Positions 42,352-51,688 of a stretch of DNA of 64,000 nt are shown here, piece by piece. The notes below the pieces were generated by a model. It saw only the letters and a program-made list of their open reading frames with translations. It was not told the origin of the DNA and searched no databases. Positions within the stretch are counted from its first letter, which is position 1, and each line of letters begins with the position of its first letter. Source of the DNA: Candidatus Poseidoniales archaeon (GTDB taxonomy: Archaea > Thermoplasmatota > Poseidoniia > Poseidoniales > Poseidoniaceae); assembly GCA_003602415.1 (NCBI GenBank), contig QQSK01000013.1:81355-145354 (forward strand), read 5' to 3'. Position numbers and translations under genes: made by a program.

Positions 42352-42772
42352 AAAATAACACCTCTGATTTTTATCTTAGTCGTTTGAGCCCGGTCCATAC
42401 CATGCGTGATGCCTACGGGGAGTCCGAGTCCACCATATAAGGATAATCCCGTGCAAGGATATTTGCAAGCGGTTTTGTCCATAAACTGAATTTCAATTGG
42501 GGGTATAAAAAGGGAAGGGGGTATTTTTGTTTTCACTTATAAAAAAAGACAACTGTGGTCCTAAAAATTTCAAGCTTTGCGGGTGATAAAAAATTCTCCG
42601 CCGAACATAAAATCCATTTTTATCGGAACAAAATTTGAGGGAGTTTACTCCAATTTAAGTTTGAATAATTTCTCGATCGAATTTTTTTATAAATTTTTGA
42701 TATTGAAGACGTTGAAAAAACCGCAGAATAAATAATAACAATAAAAAATGTTATTTTTAGTATATTTTATTC
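42352..42772. other. AT-rich spacer upstream of cdc6, candidate replication origin
   Basis: 421 bases without a gene. Two copies of GGGGGTAT are 18 bases apart (42499 and 42517), like the G-tails of origin recognition boxes. A dyad at 42631-42656 pairs AAATT and GGAG with CTCC and AATTT around TTTA. The 42660-42770 part is very AT-rich with A- and T-runs, a possible unwinding element. A classical ORB core is not present here; a good match lies at 35786. Confidence 0.45.
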
Positions 42773-43537
42773 TTACAAAATGATGCCATTCGAATTTAAA
42801 TTGAATTTCATACCATCTTCTCCATGAATGACATTTGGTGGAAATTCAGGGATTTCTTTGGTCAAAATTTCATAATCCGAATCTATGTATGTGTGAGTGA
42901 GTATTATTTTGGTTTGTGAACATTTTTTTGCCAAATCTGTAATGTGACTTGGCTTGTGATGATGTTCGGTAGCAACCCATTCTGGAACACCCATTTCTAC
43001 AATCGCAAATTTGCACTTTTCAACACGATTCCACAATTCTTCACAAGGACCAGAATCTCCTGAGTGTAGCATCGACCATCCTTCTTTGTGGTCCATCATC
43101 CATCCGTGAGGTTCAACTTCAGGGTCATGTAAAACCTCAAATCTTTCAAATTTCCAATCCGATGTTTCTAAATCGTCTACCCATTCAATAGTTTGAAGCA
43201 TATCATCAAGAGAGCCAGGGTATGCGAGCTTACAGAGTGTAGTCAATCTTTCACGTACAATTTCAGAGCCTGCCACAATCAATTTTTTTTGTCCTTCTCT
43301 ATCTGAAATGTATTTTCTCTCAAGAAGGAAATTTGGGAAGCCAAATACATGATCTCCATGAACATGCGTGACTAGTAATACGTCAATATCTGCCGGACTA
43401 ATGCCTGCAATTCTTAGGCTTGCTAATGCAGTAGGTGGGCAATCAACGATGATGTGTCTATCGATTGCCAAGAATGAATGGAGCCTTCCCGAAGGTAGGA
43501 ATGCATTCCCACTTCCTAGTAACTCCACCAGTGCCAT
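42773..43537 (-). CDS. Metallo-beta-lactamase fold hydrolase, RNase Z-like
   Basis: A 254-residue protein starting at ATG 43537. The di-zinc motif is THVHGDH with H58, H60, D62 and H63; further ligands are likely in HSGDSG and the late THTYID. GSGNAFLPSGRLHSFLA at the start is like RNase Z and arylsulfatase-type members. The exosite arm of true RNase Z is not evident, so tRNA processing is uncertain. Its 3' end borders the cdc6 spacer. Confidence 0.8.
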   Translation of the reverse strand: MALVELLGSGNAFLPSGRLHSFLAIDRHIIVDCPPTALASLRIAGISPADIDVLLVTHVHGDHVFGFPNFLLERKYISDREGQKKLIVAGSEIVRERLTTLCKLAYPGSLDDMLQTIEWVDDLETSDWKFERFEVLHDPEVEPHGWMMDHKEGWSMLHSGDSGPCEELWNRVEKCKFAIVEMGVPEWVATEHHHKPSHITDLAKKCSQTKIILTHTYIDSDYEILTKEIPEFPPNVIHGEDGMKFNLNSNGIIL

Positions 43538-43615
43538 CAAACCTCCCAATCGTATCGAGAATATGACATCATCGTCACCTAACATTCATCTATCCGTTTC
43601 AGGTGGCCGGACCAA

Positions 43616-44890
43616 TTGGTGGTCAATGTGTCTAACTGGAGTGCAAAAAATCCGTACATGTCTAAGATTACAGAGTGCTATGTATTGAACGGTGAAGGTT
43701 CTAGAAAAGAAACTCGCCACGTCGTTTTCGATTTGGGAGACTCAGGACTTGATTACAAAGTCGGAGATGCTTTAGGAGTTCTATCTGAAAATCCTGAAAA
43801 CACTGTGGATTTATTGATTGAAACTGCAGGTTGGGATGCTGACCACATGGTAACTACTCACAACGGTGAGAGAACACTCAAAGAAGCATTGAAGAAAGAT
43901 TTCGAAATTCATCGTGTTAACAAGAAGTTCGTAAAATCACTAACTGAGAAAGTCAGTTCAAACGGAATGAGAATCTCTGTCAAATTGATTGAGAGTTATC
44001 GTGAATCCGTGGCAGGTCAAGGTTCAGGTTGGATGAGTGCCGATTCAGATTTATCCAATGGATTGCTTCCTTCAATTCCGGGAGATGACCCCGTGGGCAG
44101 AGTCGAGAACCTTGCATCTGATGCAGATGCGATGGAGGATTACATTTGGTCAAGAGACTATATTGATGTAATGAACGATTTTGAGGTATCATACGCTCCA
44201 GAAGAATTCCTTGAGTTAGCTGACAAACTGAAGCCTCGATTGTACTCAATAGCCAGCAGTCATGATGTCCACCCTGGATTTGTTGAATTGACAGTAGGTA
44301 TTGTACGCTATTCGCATCATGGTAGAGATCGAGGCGGTTTGTGCACAGTCTACATGGCAGATGAAGTTGAAGTCAACAAGACCGATGTAGGAGTCTTTAT
44401 GTCTCCAACTAAATCATTCGTTCTTCCTGAAGATAAGTCAACCGACATCATCATGGTTGGACCTGGAACAGGAATTGCGCCATTCCGTGCGTTCATGGAA
44501 CAAAGAGTACACGATGGCGGCGACGGTAAGAACTGGCTATTCTTTGGCGACCAATCTTCAAAGACTGAATTTTACTACAAGGACTCTATTGAAAACTGGT
44601 TAGATGAAGGTCATCTATACAGATTCACCACCGCTTGGTCCAGGGACCAAGAAGAGAAGATCTATGTTCAACACAGATTGAAAGAACACGGTGCTGAAGT
44701 GTGGGAATGGTTCGAAAGAGGCGCATACTTCTACATTTGTGGTGACAAGCAATACATGGCAAAAGACGTCCATAGAGCACTAATCGATATTGCTATTGAT
44801 CATGGTGGAATGTCAGAAGCTGATGCTACACACTTCATTGAAAAGACGATGATGCGTGAAGAGAAGAGATACCTTAGAGATGTATACTGA
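43616..44890 (+). CDS. CysJ-like FAD/NADPH reductase without FMN domain
   Basis: About 424 residues matching the FAD and NADPH part of CysJ/cytochrome P450 reductase. Motifs: FDLGDSGLDYKVGDALGV, RLYSIASS (FAD), GLCTVYMAD, VGPGTGIAPFRAFMEQR and YICGDKQYMAKDV (NADPH), and C-terminal RYLRDVY. The N-terminal flavodoxin domain is absent, so it needs a separate electron acceptor. BoxA of the BoxAB oxygenase has a related reductase core, which makes the BoxB-like protein at 27.5 kb a plausible partner. Start uncertain among TTG 43616, GTG 43619 and GTG 43628. Confidence 0.87.
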   Translation: MVVNVSNWSAKNPYMSKITECYVLNGEGSRKETRHVVFDLGDSGLDYKVGDALGVLSENPENTVDLLIETAGWDADHMVTTHNGERTLKEALKKDFEIHRVNKKFVKSLTEKVSSNGMRISVKLIESYRESVAGQGSGWMSADSDLSNGLLPSIPGDDPVGRVENLASDADAMEDYIWSRDYIDVMNDFEVSYAPEEFLELADKLKPRLYSIASSHDVHPGFVELTVGIVRYSHHGRDRGGLCTVYMADEVEVNKTDVGVFMSPTKSFVLPEDKSTDIIMVGPGTGIAPFRAFMEQRVHDGGDGKNWLFFGDQSSKTEFYYKDSIENWLDEGHLYRFTTAWSRDQEEKIYVQHRLKEHGAEVWEWFERGAYFYICGDKQYMAKDVHRALIDIAIDHGGMSEADATHFIEKTMMREEKRYLRDVY

Positions 44891-45361
44891 TCATGCTTCG
44901 CCTTCAGGCGGAGTTGGTACAGTTACTGCAGGTATTCCTTTCTCCCTTGCTCGATTAATCATAATCGTTGTCCACTTTGATTTTGGACCAGGGAAAGCTA
45001 TGACATGAGTTGCATGTTCCAACATCTTGTCACCCAATGTTGGAGATGCTTCTGGCCTTCCTGAATCCTCAAGACCTCGTCGAGGTTCATTCCATGCTTC
45101 AGTAAAAATCGCCATCGGTATGGCGTTATTATTTGCCCACCTTTCTACCAGGTAATCTACTCCACTCGCTCCTCCAATGATAATTAAATCCGGATGTGAG
45201 TTCCATTTTATCCACTGCTCTAATTGTTCTTCAATCCATTCATAATTGTAAAATCTAGAATTTCCACAAATTACCAAATTGATGACCTTTCCATCTTGAT
45301 TAAGGTCTCTTCCAGCCAATTTTTCGACCGTGGCGGCTCCGGTGTTGATATCGTCGGACAT
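44891..45361 (-). CDS. SLOG-superfamily protein (DUF2493/YspA-like)
   Basis: A 156-residue Rossmann-like protein: VICGNSRFYNYEWIEEQL, IIGGASGVDYLVERWAN and FTEAWNEPRRG with a downstream GDKMLEHATHVIAFPG. This is the SLOG fold that binds nucleotides or nucleotide-derived ligands; DUF2493 members are often tied to NAD or stress functions and phages. Its stop codon abuts that of the convergent flavin reductase. Confidence 0.82.
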   Translation of the reverse strand: MSDDINTGAATVEKLAGRDLNQDGKVINLVICGNSRFYNYEWIEEQLEQWIKWNSHPDLIIIGGASGVDYLVERWANNNAIPMAIFTEAWNEPRRGLEDSGRPEASPTLGDKMLEHATHVIAFPGPKSKWTTIMINRAREKGIPAVTVPTPPEGEA

Positions 45362-45520
45362 AACTGACGATTGTTGAGGTAACCTATAAGTAAATCTGAT
45401 TTATTTTCCATAAAAATACACAAACCCTCCTCTACTTTCCGCTTTTCGGGGAGAGAAACCGTACTTTCGAAGACGTTTTCGACCGCTTTCATCATAGAAT
45501 AGTTGCTATTGGCGAGTAAC

Positions 45521-46861
45521 ATGGGATTCAAACGCGTACTAATTGCTAACCGCGGAGAAATTGCATTGAGAATTCTCAGAACCTTGAGAGATATGGGTAT
45601 TGAAGCAGCAATTATTCATGGTCGAGAAGATAGATTATCGCTTCCTGTAAGATTAGCAGATGTGGCTTATCCAATCATGCGCTCCAATCCTCTAGATTCA
45701 TACCTTGACATCGAAGCAGTTGTTCAGGCAGCTAAAGATTTGAATTGTGATGCAGTCCATCCAGGATATGGATTCCTTGCGGAAAACGCTCACTTCGTAA
45801 AGAGATTAGAGGAAGAAGGAATTACTTTCATCGGTCCAGCATCGGGTGTAATCACACTTCTTGGAGATAAAATCGAAGCAAGAGCAGCGATGGAGGCTGC
45901 TGGTTTACCTACAGCAAAAGGAAGTAGCGAGCCAATTTCTTCTGCAGATGTAGCGAGCGAATTGGCTAATGAAATTGGCTATCCTGTGATCATTAAAGCA
46001 GCAGCAGGTGGCGGTGGAATTGGTATGCAAATCGTCCATGCGTCAAATGAGTTCGAAGGCGCTCTCAAACTATGTCAGGGCCGTGCAAAATCAGCATTTG
46101 GCGATGACAGAGTTTTCGTAGAGAAATATATCGAAGGCGCTCAACACGTCGAGTTCCAAGTTCTTGCTGATGGAGAAAAAGCCATTCACTTTGGTGAAAG
46201 GTTTTGTTCAATTCAGAGACGCCATCAAAAATTGATTGAAGAAGGACCATGGCTGACCGATGAAAAAAGAGCTGAAGTTGGCGCATTGGTTTGTGCTGGT
46301 GCAGAGTCAGTTGGTTACAAAGGTCTAGCAACTTTCGAATTCCTCAGAGATAAGAACGGTGATTTCTACTTCCTTGAGGTCAATCCAAGAGTCCAAGTTG
46401 AACATACGGTTACTGAATTGATCACAGGATATAATTTGGTAGAATTAGGAATTAGAGTTGCTCAGGGTGAAAGCTTACCGCTTACCCAAGACGATGTAGT
46501 GATTAGAGGTCATGCAATTCAATGCCGCTTGAATGCTGAAGATACGACCAATTTCGTACCTTCTCCTGGGCGACTTTGGGAATGCCATTTCCCATCTGGT
46601 TTTGGTATACGTTGCGATACTCATGCACATCCAGGATATGAAATGCCAGGTTGCTTCGATAGTTTGCTAGCTAAATTATTGGCATGGGGACCAGACCGTG
46701 ATTCTGCAATTAGGAGAATGAGAACTGCTCTTGATGAAACAATCATCACAGGAGTTGAGCATCTAATACCTCTTCACCGTCGAATTATGGACGAAAAGGA
46801 CTTCTTAGCAGGCGATATTACAATCGCTTACATCGACGAACATCAAGACCTATTGGGTTGA
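45521..46861 (+). CDS. Acyl-CoA carboxylase biotin carboxylase subunit (AccC-like)
   Basis: A 446-residue ATP-grasp enzyme carboxylating biotin on a carrier protein. Seen: VLIANRGEIALRILR, HPGYGFLAEN, the glycine loop KAAAGGGGIGMQ, EKYIEGAQHVEFQV, ERFCSIQRRHQK and FLEVNPRVQVEHTVTELITG. It is a single-domain subunit lacking BCCP and carboxyltransferase, which must be elsewhere. Malonyl-CoA from such a complex could feed the synthase at the right end of the window. Confidence 0.95.
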   Translation: MGFKRVLIANRGEIALRILRTLRDMGIEAAIIHGREDRLSLPVRLADVAYPIMRSNPLDSYLDIEAVVQAAKDLNCDAVHPGYGFLAENAHFVKRLEEEGITFIGPASGVITLLGDKIEARAAMEAAGLPTAKGSSEPISSADVASELANEIGYPVIIKAAAGGGGIGMQIVHASNEFEGALKLCQGRAKSAFGDDRVFVEKYIEGAQHVEFQVLADGEKAIHFGERFCSIQRRHQKLIEEGPWLTDEKRAEVGALVCAGAESVGYKGLATFEFLRDKNGDFYFLEVNPRVQVEHTVTELITGYNLVELGIRVAQGESLPLTQDDVVIRGHAIQCRLNAEDTTNFVPSPGRLWECHFPSGFGIRCDTHAHPGYEMPGCFDSLLAKLLAWGPDRDSAIRRMRTALDETIITGVEHLIPLHRRIMDEKDFLAGDITIAYIDEHQDLLG

Positions 46862-46866
46862 TAATC

Positions 46867-47793
46867 ATGGATGTGTTAATCGTTGGCAGTTTGGCCTACG
46901 ATTCATTAGAAACTCCGGTTGGTTCAATCGAAGATGAATTAGGTGGTTCAGCATCCTATGGAGGCTTTTCTGCAGCATTTCATAATCGAAAAACCAACGG
47001 TAAAGGTGTAGGATTAGTTGGTGTAATAGGAGAAGATTTCGAACAAAAGCATCTTACTTGGTACAAAGAATCGGGTTTGGATATCGGCGGAATCGAGTCG
47101 ATGCAAGGTAATACATTTCGCTGGAAAGGGTCGTATCATGGAAACATGTCTGAAGCTGTAACTCATGAAACACATCTGAATGTGTTTGAACATTTTCAAC
47201 CTAAAGTCCCCAATAGCATGGCGAATCCAAAGATATTGATGTGTGCAAATTTACATCCTAGTCTACAATCTTCAGTAATATCTCAGACCAATGTAGGTAG
47301 AGTCTCTCTACTCGACTCGATGAATCTTTGGATAGATATCGCACATGATGATTTGTTGGATGTAATGAAAAAGGTCGACATCGTTGTTCTGAACGATGGA
47401 GAGGTGCGCATGTTGGCATCTGATGATAATTTGATCCGAGCCTCTCAAACGGTTTTATCGATGAAGGGAGGCGGAATTTTGGTGATTAAAAAAGGTGAAA
47501 ATGGCGTTTTAGCATTGCATCCAGATGGGATGATTTCTATACCATCTTATCCAACATTAAATTTGACAGACCCTACGGGGTGTGGTGATTCTTTCGCTGG
47601 AGCAATGGCTCAATTTCTCTCTCTAGGGAGTGGAAATGTTAGCCATGAAGAATTAGCAGAAGCATTGGTTCATGCCACAGTAACTGCCTCGTTTACCATA
47701 GAAAGTTTCGGCACTGAACGACTACGCAATCTATCTGTTGAGGAATATGAAAATCGATTGAAAGAGTATAGATTAATCTCTAGAACTTCTTGA
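46867..47793 (+). CDS. PfkB-family carbohydrate or nucleoside kinase
   Basis: A 308-residue ribokinase-like sugar or nucleoside kinase. N-terminal DVLIVGSLAYDS and GGSASYGGFSAA bind the substrate, and LTDPTGCGDSFAGAMAQF is the ATP/catalytic motif with Cys in place of the usual Ala before GDSF. LDSMNLWID and VVLNDGEVRML are also typical. Substrate unclear. Starts right after accC; TTG 46858 would overlap it. Confidence 0.88.
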   Translation: MDVLIVGSLAYDSLETPVGSIEDELGGSASYGGFSAAFHNRKTNGKGVGLVGVIGEDFEQKHLTWYKESGLDIGGIESMQGNTFRWKGSYHGNMSEAVTHETHLNVFEHFQPKVPNSMANPKILMCANLHPSLQSSVISQTNVGRVSLLDSMNLWIDIAHDDLLDVMKKVDIVVLNDGEVRMLASDDNLIRASQTVLSMKGGGILVIKKGENGVLALHPDGMISIPSYPTLNLTDPTGCGDSFAGAMAQFLSLGSGNVSHEELAEALVHATVTASFTIESFGTERLRNLSVEEYENRLKEYRLISRTS

Positions 47794-47832
47794 ATGCAGT
47801 ATGCTCAAGAACAGGTCGTAACTCGCAGTGTT

Positions 47833-48852
47833 ATGACCGTACTAAATATTGCAATGATTGGCAGTGATGACCTTGCCAAATCGATTGCAAAGGCTACAGA
47901 CCAGCGCGACGTTCATACCTATGTTCACAAAGAATCAGGAGCAGATGGTCCTAGGATTCTTTCCATAATTAGACCGGCTAAAATGCCGGAAAGGATTCGT
48001 CCATTTTTCAATTCACTTTGTGCAGCTAGAGTTGGTCTGATAGAAATCTCAGGAATCGATGCAGCATTTGGTGAAGTACTGGTTGGCTTTGCTTCGGCTG
48101 GATTGAGCAAAGGTCTGTTTGTAATCAATCCTCCAGAGGGCGAGTGGATAGACGAAGACCAAGTCAAAGGTTTCCTCAATCAAGCGGGTCTATCCACATG
48201 GAAACAATGTGGTACAGACGGTATTGAATTACGCACAGCATTGTACGATTTGATGGATGAAATTTCTAGCGATTTAGAGTCTGCTAAAAAGGAGCCGCTG
48301 GTTGTTCCAATCGATCAATATTTCAATGTCAAGGGAATAGGATTAGTCGCCATAGGATATGTTCAATCGGGCTCAGTTTCAGTACATGATGAATTACATC
48401 TATTGCCAGCAGAAGGACCTGGTACGGTCAAGAGTTTGCAGGTTATGGATGATGATGTTTCAGAGGCAGTAGCAGGCGATCGAGTTGGGATCGCACTCAG
48501 GAATACGAAAGAGGAACACTTGACAGGTGGTTCATTGGTCATCCATCCTGCGATTGAAGACAAAAATAAGGGGGTCTCGATACCTCTTTGTTTGGAGAAA
48601 CATGAGAAAAGTTCAGTTGAATTAACAGTTTCACCTTTCCAAAAGAGGATTTTGGCAGTAGGGGATGTAGTTCATGCCAGCGTTGATTTGCAATTCGTTG
48701 TAGGACGCGTCGAATCCTTAGACTCCGGGCTTGAAGTGGCTTGGGAGTCTCCTTTGTTTATCCGTAAAGAAAACCCGCCTACAGTGATCATTGCTCAACT
48801 TGATTCAAAGCCTAGAATTATGGGCAGTGCAAAATTATCTCGGCTTTCATAA
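47833..48852 (+). CDS. SelB/EF-Tu-like protein with degenerate GTPase domain
   Basis: From ATG 47833, 339 residues; ATG 47794 directly after the PfkB stop is an alternative adding 13. The C-terminal half is an EF-Tu domain 2 and 3 arrangement (VPIDQYFNVKGIGLVAIGYV, DELHLLPAEG, VAGDRVGIALRN). The N-terminal domain keeps the GTPase fold order but the P-loop is degraded to GSDDLAKSIA, and the NKxD motif is lost. Many archaea have such a paralogue of SelB; its role, perhaps in translation, is not established. Confidence 0.82.
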   Translation: MTVLNIAMIGSDDLAKSIAKATDQRDVHTYVHKESGADGPRILSIIRPAKMPERIRPFFNSLCAARVGLIEISGIDAAFGEVLVGFASAGLSKGLFVINPPEGEWIDEDQVKGFLNQAGLSTWKQCGTDGIELRTALYDLMDEISSDLESAKKEPLVVPIDQYFNVKGIGLVAIGYVQSGSVSVHDELHLLPAEGPGTVKSLQVMDDDVSEAVAGDRVGIALRNTKEEHLTGGSLVIHPAIEDKNKGVSIPLCLEKHEKSSVELTVSPFQKRILAVGDVVHASVDLQFVVGRVESLDSGLEVAWESPLFIRKENPPTVIIAQLDSKPRIMGSAKLSRLS

Positions 48853-48869
48853 TCCACTGCAAAGAACGG

Positions 48870-48886
48870 CCCCCCCATAGGGGGGG
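48870..48886 (+). terminator. C7-ATA-G7 hairpin
   Basis: CCCCCCC and GGGGGGG flank ATA, followed by GAAAA rather than a T-run. It sits 18 bases after the SelB-like stop and about 45 bases before the next start, where an mRNA 3' end is expected. Confidence 0.5.
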
Positions 48887-48931
48887 AAAACGGTGGGTTC
48901 ATAACCTCGGGTTCGACTTCAGCGGTTCGGG

Positions 48932-50461
48932 ATGCTTATGGACACGAGGCCAGAGGGGCTCGGTGTCAATGGAGGGGGGATTAAATTCCGCTCCTTGTCA
49001 CTGGGTGGAGTTCGCGGTAAGGTCAGGGCGACCTTAAACGAGAACCAAATCTCATTTGAGTCACGAAATGGTCATGCATTAGACATTCGTTTGAATGCAA
49101 TTCAAAGGGTCCATCACCACCATACAACTCTGGTTCCAGGATGGCTTGCAGTAGTTGGGTTAATTTTGGTATGGGTGGCATGGAGAGGCGTTACTGGTAA
49201 ATTGCAAGCACTTCTTGGTTCAGCAGGAATCGTTCTTTCAGCATCTCACTACGCCACACGTAGACCTACTCTTACAATCGATACAAAGGCCGAAGATTGT
49301 CATACGGTGTTTGGTTCAGATATCGCAATGATGCGCTTATGCGCTCTAATCCAACGAATTCAGAATGGGATGAGTTTAGAGGATGCGAAGTTGAGTGTTG
49401 ACAATATGGTTAGCGATTCAGAATATCCTCGCTCAATGAATACTGATGAAATGGAGTTAATCCCTGAGCCGGTTGAATTATTCCCCTCTCCAGTGCTTAG
49501 TCACTTCATCGATGCTATGGAAAACGACGGAGAAGTCGACCCTGAAATAGAAATCGTTAGTCCAGCAATTGCGATTGACGACCTGGATTTACCTATGTGG
49601 GAAGAAGAACCCGAACCGCCGGTAATCGAGCAACAGATGCCTGCTGGATTGATGGACAGATCTCGAGCAAATTTGTTCACCCAGAGAAATCAAGTTGTTC
49701 AAAACGGATGGCAACCTCCTCAGCAACAACATCCATACGACCAAATTCACAGATCTCAACCAGATAATATTCCCTCATATGGGATGATTCCTCAACAGGG
49801 AATGGAATCTCATATCCATAGGCCTGTACAAAATCCCCAACCTACTCCAATTCCAAACGACTTTTTGCCATCTTTCGTAGGGGCAAACGGAGCTCACATT
49901 CCAAACACTAGTGCGGAACAATTCTCGGTTCCTGATTCCCCTCTGCCTCAAGCCCAAGAGACTGAAGAAGATGTTCAGTCATTGGTTGCTTCTGCACGCC
50001 GAGATGATATTCCTCTGGATGCGGAATTGATTCCAAAAGATGTCGAGCCACCTAAACAAAAATATCCAAAGATGCGCGCATTAAAGTCCCAACCAACCAC
50101 GACTCGTCTAGTAGTTCGCAAAGGTAGGACAGGACGAATTACTCCTCGTTCAGTATTATCGGAGTTAGTAACTCCAGCACTTGGCAAGGCATCTAAGCTC
50201 TCTAGGAGAATCTGGCCTAGAGGCAGAAGAACCGGCGAATCATTACGCCTTCAAGCCGAATATAATCTTCAATCACAGGCTGCAGAATCCATTCAAAACC
50301 TAGCTAAGAGTAAGGGTGGAGAAGTTAGTGACGAAGAGGTGAATCAGATGCTATCGCACATCCCTTCACAACCGGTAATTCCAACAACTTTCAATGAACT
50401 TGTAAGTTCAAAATCCAAAGGCTCTGAAGATGTTGAATCAATTCCAAGAATCGATGAATGA
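48932..50461 (+). CDS. Membrane-linked protein with long disordered region (509 aa)
   Basis: No family recognised. The first 60 residues include a PH-like strand series (ISFESRNGHALDIRLNAIQRVH), followed by two membrane helices (about 68-105) and a long cytoplasmic or external region. Residues 200-330 are Pro-, Gln- and Met-rich, likely disordered, and the C-terminal 130 are basic (RKGRTGRITPRS; RRIWPRGRRTGESLRLQ) then helical. Bacterial bPH-type proteins have a similar start. Function unknown. Confidence 0.65.
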   Translation: MLMDTRPEGLGVNGGGIKFRSLSLGGVRGKVRATLNENQISFESRNGHALDIRLNAIQRVHHHHTTLVPGWLAVVGLILVWVAWRGVTGKLQALLGSAGIVLSASHYATRRPTLTIDTKAEDCHTVFGSDIAMMRLCALIQRIQNGMSLEDAKLSVDNMVSDSEYPRSMNTDEMELIPEPVELFPSPVLSHFIDAMENDGEVDPEIEIVSPAIAIDDLDLPMWEEEPEPPVIEQQMPAGLMDRSRANLFTQRNQVVQNGWQPPQQQHPYDQIHRSQPDNIPSYGMIPQQGMESHIHRPVQNPQPTPIPNDFLPSFVGANGAHIPNTSAEQFSVPDSPLPQAQETEEDVQSLVASARRDDIPLDAELIPKDVEPPKQKYPKMRALKSQPTTTRLVVRKGRTGRITPRSVLSELVTPALGKASKLSRRIWPRGRRTGESLRLQAEYNLQSQAAESIQNLAKSKGGEVSDEEVNQMLSHIPSQPVIPTTFNELVSSKSKGSEDVESIPRIDE

Positions 50462-50923
50462 TTATCGGTTCTTTTGAGACAACATGTGTGTTCTGATGGC
50501 CTTGGCGATTTCCCAATCTGCCTTTTCTTCATCAGTTTCAGGATTAAATTGTGGTACAGGAATCGGGCGCATCATCGAATCGATCGCTATCATGAAGAAG
50601 TAACCTTGACAAATTTCGGTTTTGCTCCAGTCTGACTTATTCATTGCCCATGCAGTAACCTTGGCACATGCAGTTCTGTTAGATGTGAATACCACCTTGC
50701 CGGTTACTTCGATTAGGTCACCCTGTCTTGCAGGTGCCTTAAACTCCAAAGTATCAATAGAAATGGTTACGAATTCTCTGTGTGCAAATTTAGCACAAAC
50801 GATACCAGCAGCCTTGTCCATTAGCGATAGTAATCGGCCACCAAACAAGGTGTTGTATGAATTTGTGTCTTGAGGAAACACTTCCTCAATCAAGGTTACA
50901 GGTTCGGTACTGTATGGCTCCAT
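50462..50923 (-). CDS. Acyl-CoA thioesterase, hot-dog fold
   Basis: A 153-residue YciA/BACH-like thioesterase hydrolysing acyl-CoA. NTLFGGRLLSLMDKAAGIVCAKFAH gives the hot-dog helix with the active-site Asp region, followed by TISIDTLEFKAPARQGDLIEVTGKV. One stop codon abuts the upstream gene's. Fits the acyl-CoA enzymes in the window; chain-length preference unknown. Confidence 0.92.
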   Translation of the reverse strand: MEPYSTEPVTLIEEVFPQDTNSYNTLFGGRLLSLMDKAAGIVCAKFAHREFVTISIDTLEFKAPARQGDLIEVTGKVVFTSNRTACAKVTAWAMNKSDWSKTEICQGYFFMIAIDSMMRPIPVPQFNPETDEEKADWEIAKAIRTHMLSQKNR

Positions 50924-51016
50924 TGGTATTAGGGAAGAGTATCTCCTCCTTCAATCCATGTACGAATCATGCCAACAATGTGAGATTTGATGAGGTATAG
51001 GTCACGCCAGTGTACC

Positions 51017-51682
51017 ATGTCGGGCATTTGTGTCGGCCTTGTGAGCGGAGGAATAGATTCGCCCGTCGCCGTTGCTCGAATGTTAATGGCAGGATGGAAA
51101 ATCTATCCTTTACACGCATCTCAAGAGCCTGTTACCGGTCCCGCAGCAGAAGAGAAAACAGTTGCTTTACTTCGTCATTTGTTGAATATGGAAGGCCCGG
51201 TAGGAGATGCAGCTAGAGAAAATCTTTCTCGCGAGTTAATCGTTGTTCCAGTTGCAGAATCTTTGGCTTTGTTTACAGAAAAGTGGAATCATTCCGAATA
51301 TTTCATTCATATGAAGAGATTATTCAACGCAATTGCAACACTGCGAGGCGAGCAGATCGATGCAACACATGTGCTAAGCGGTGAGAATTTAGGTCAGGTG
51401 TCAAGTCAGACACTTGGAAATCTAGGAGGGGTTGAGATAGCAACTCCTCTTTTGCCATTAAGGCCATTACTTGCTATGGATAAAGTAACGATAATGACAA
51501 TGGCTCGAAAATTAGGTACTCTTGAAATTAGTGAAGGCCCTGAAGTTTGTGATGCATTGGGTCCTAGCAAACCTACCACAGTCGCCAATAAGGAGTGGCT
51601 TGAAAGTTCTGAGGAAAGAGTAGGTGGCTTGCAGCACCTCGCTTCTAGTAATTTTTCTCAACTTAGAATTGTAAATCTCTAG
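51017..51682 (+). CDS. Stand-alone ThiI-like PP-loop sulfurtransferase domain
   Basis: A 221-residue PP-loop ATPase: GLVSGGIDSPVA at the start and GENLGQVSSQTLGNL, both diagnostic of ThiI, the 4-thiouridine tRNA synthetase. The N-terminal ferredoxin-like and THUMP domains of ThiI are missing, and there is no rhodanese. A Cys in GPEVCDALGP may be the persulfide carrier. In this form it needs a separate THUMP protein for tRNA binding or has another substrate. Confidence 0.85.
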   Translation: MSGICVGLVSGGIDSPVAVARMLMAGWKIYPLHASQEPVTGPAAEEKTVALLRHLLNMEGPVGDAARENLSRELIVVPVAESLALFTEKWNHSEYFIHMKRLFNAIATLRGEQIDATHVLSGENLGQVSSQTLGNLGGVEIATPLLPLRPLLAMDKVTIMTMARKLGTLEISEGPEVCDALGPSKPTTVANKEWLESSEERVGGLQHLASSNFSQLRIVNL

Positions 51683-51688
51683 GCTTTG

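Noticed and set aside
48870..48886. Classical intrinsic terminator
   Set aside because: There is no T-run after the stem, so only a terminator-like hairpin can be claimed.
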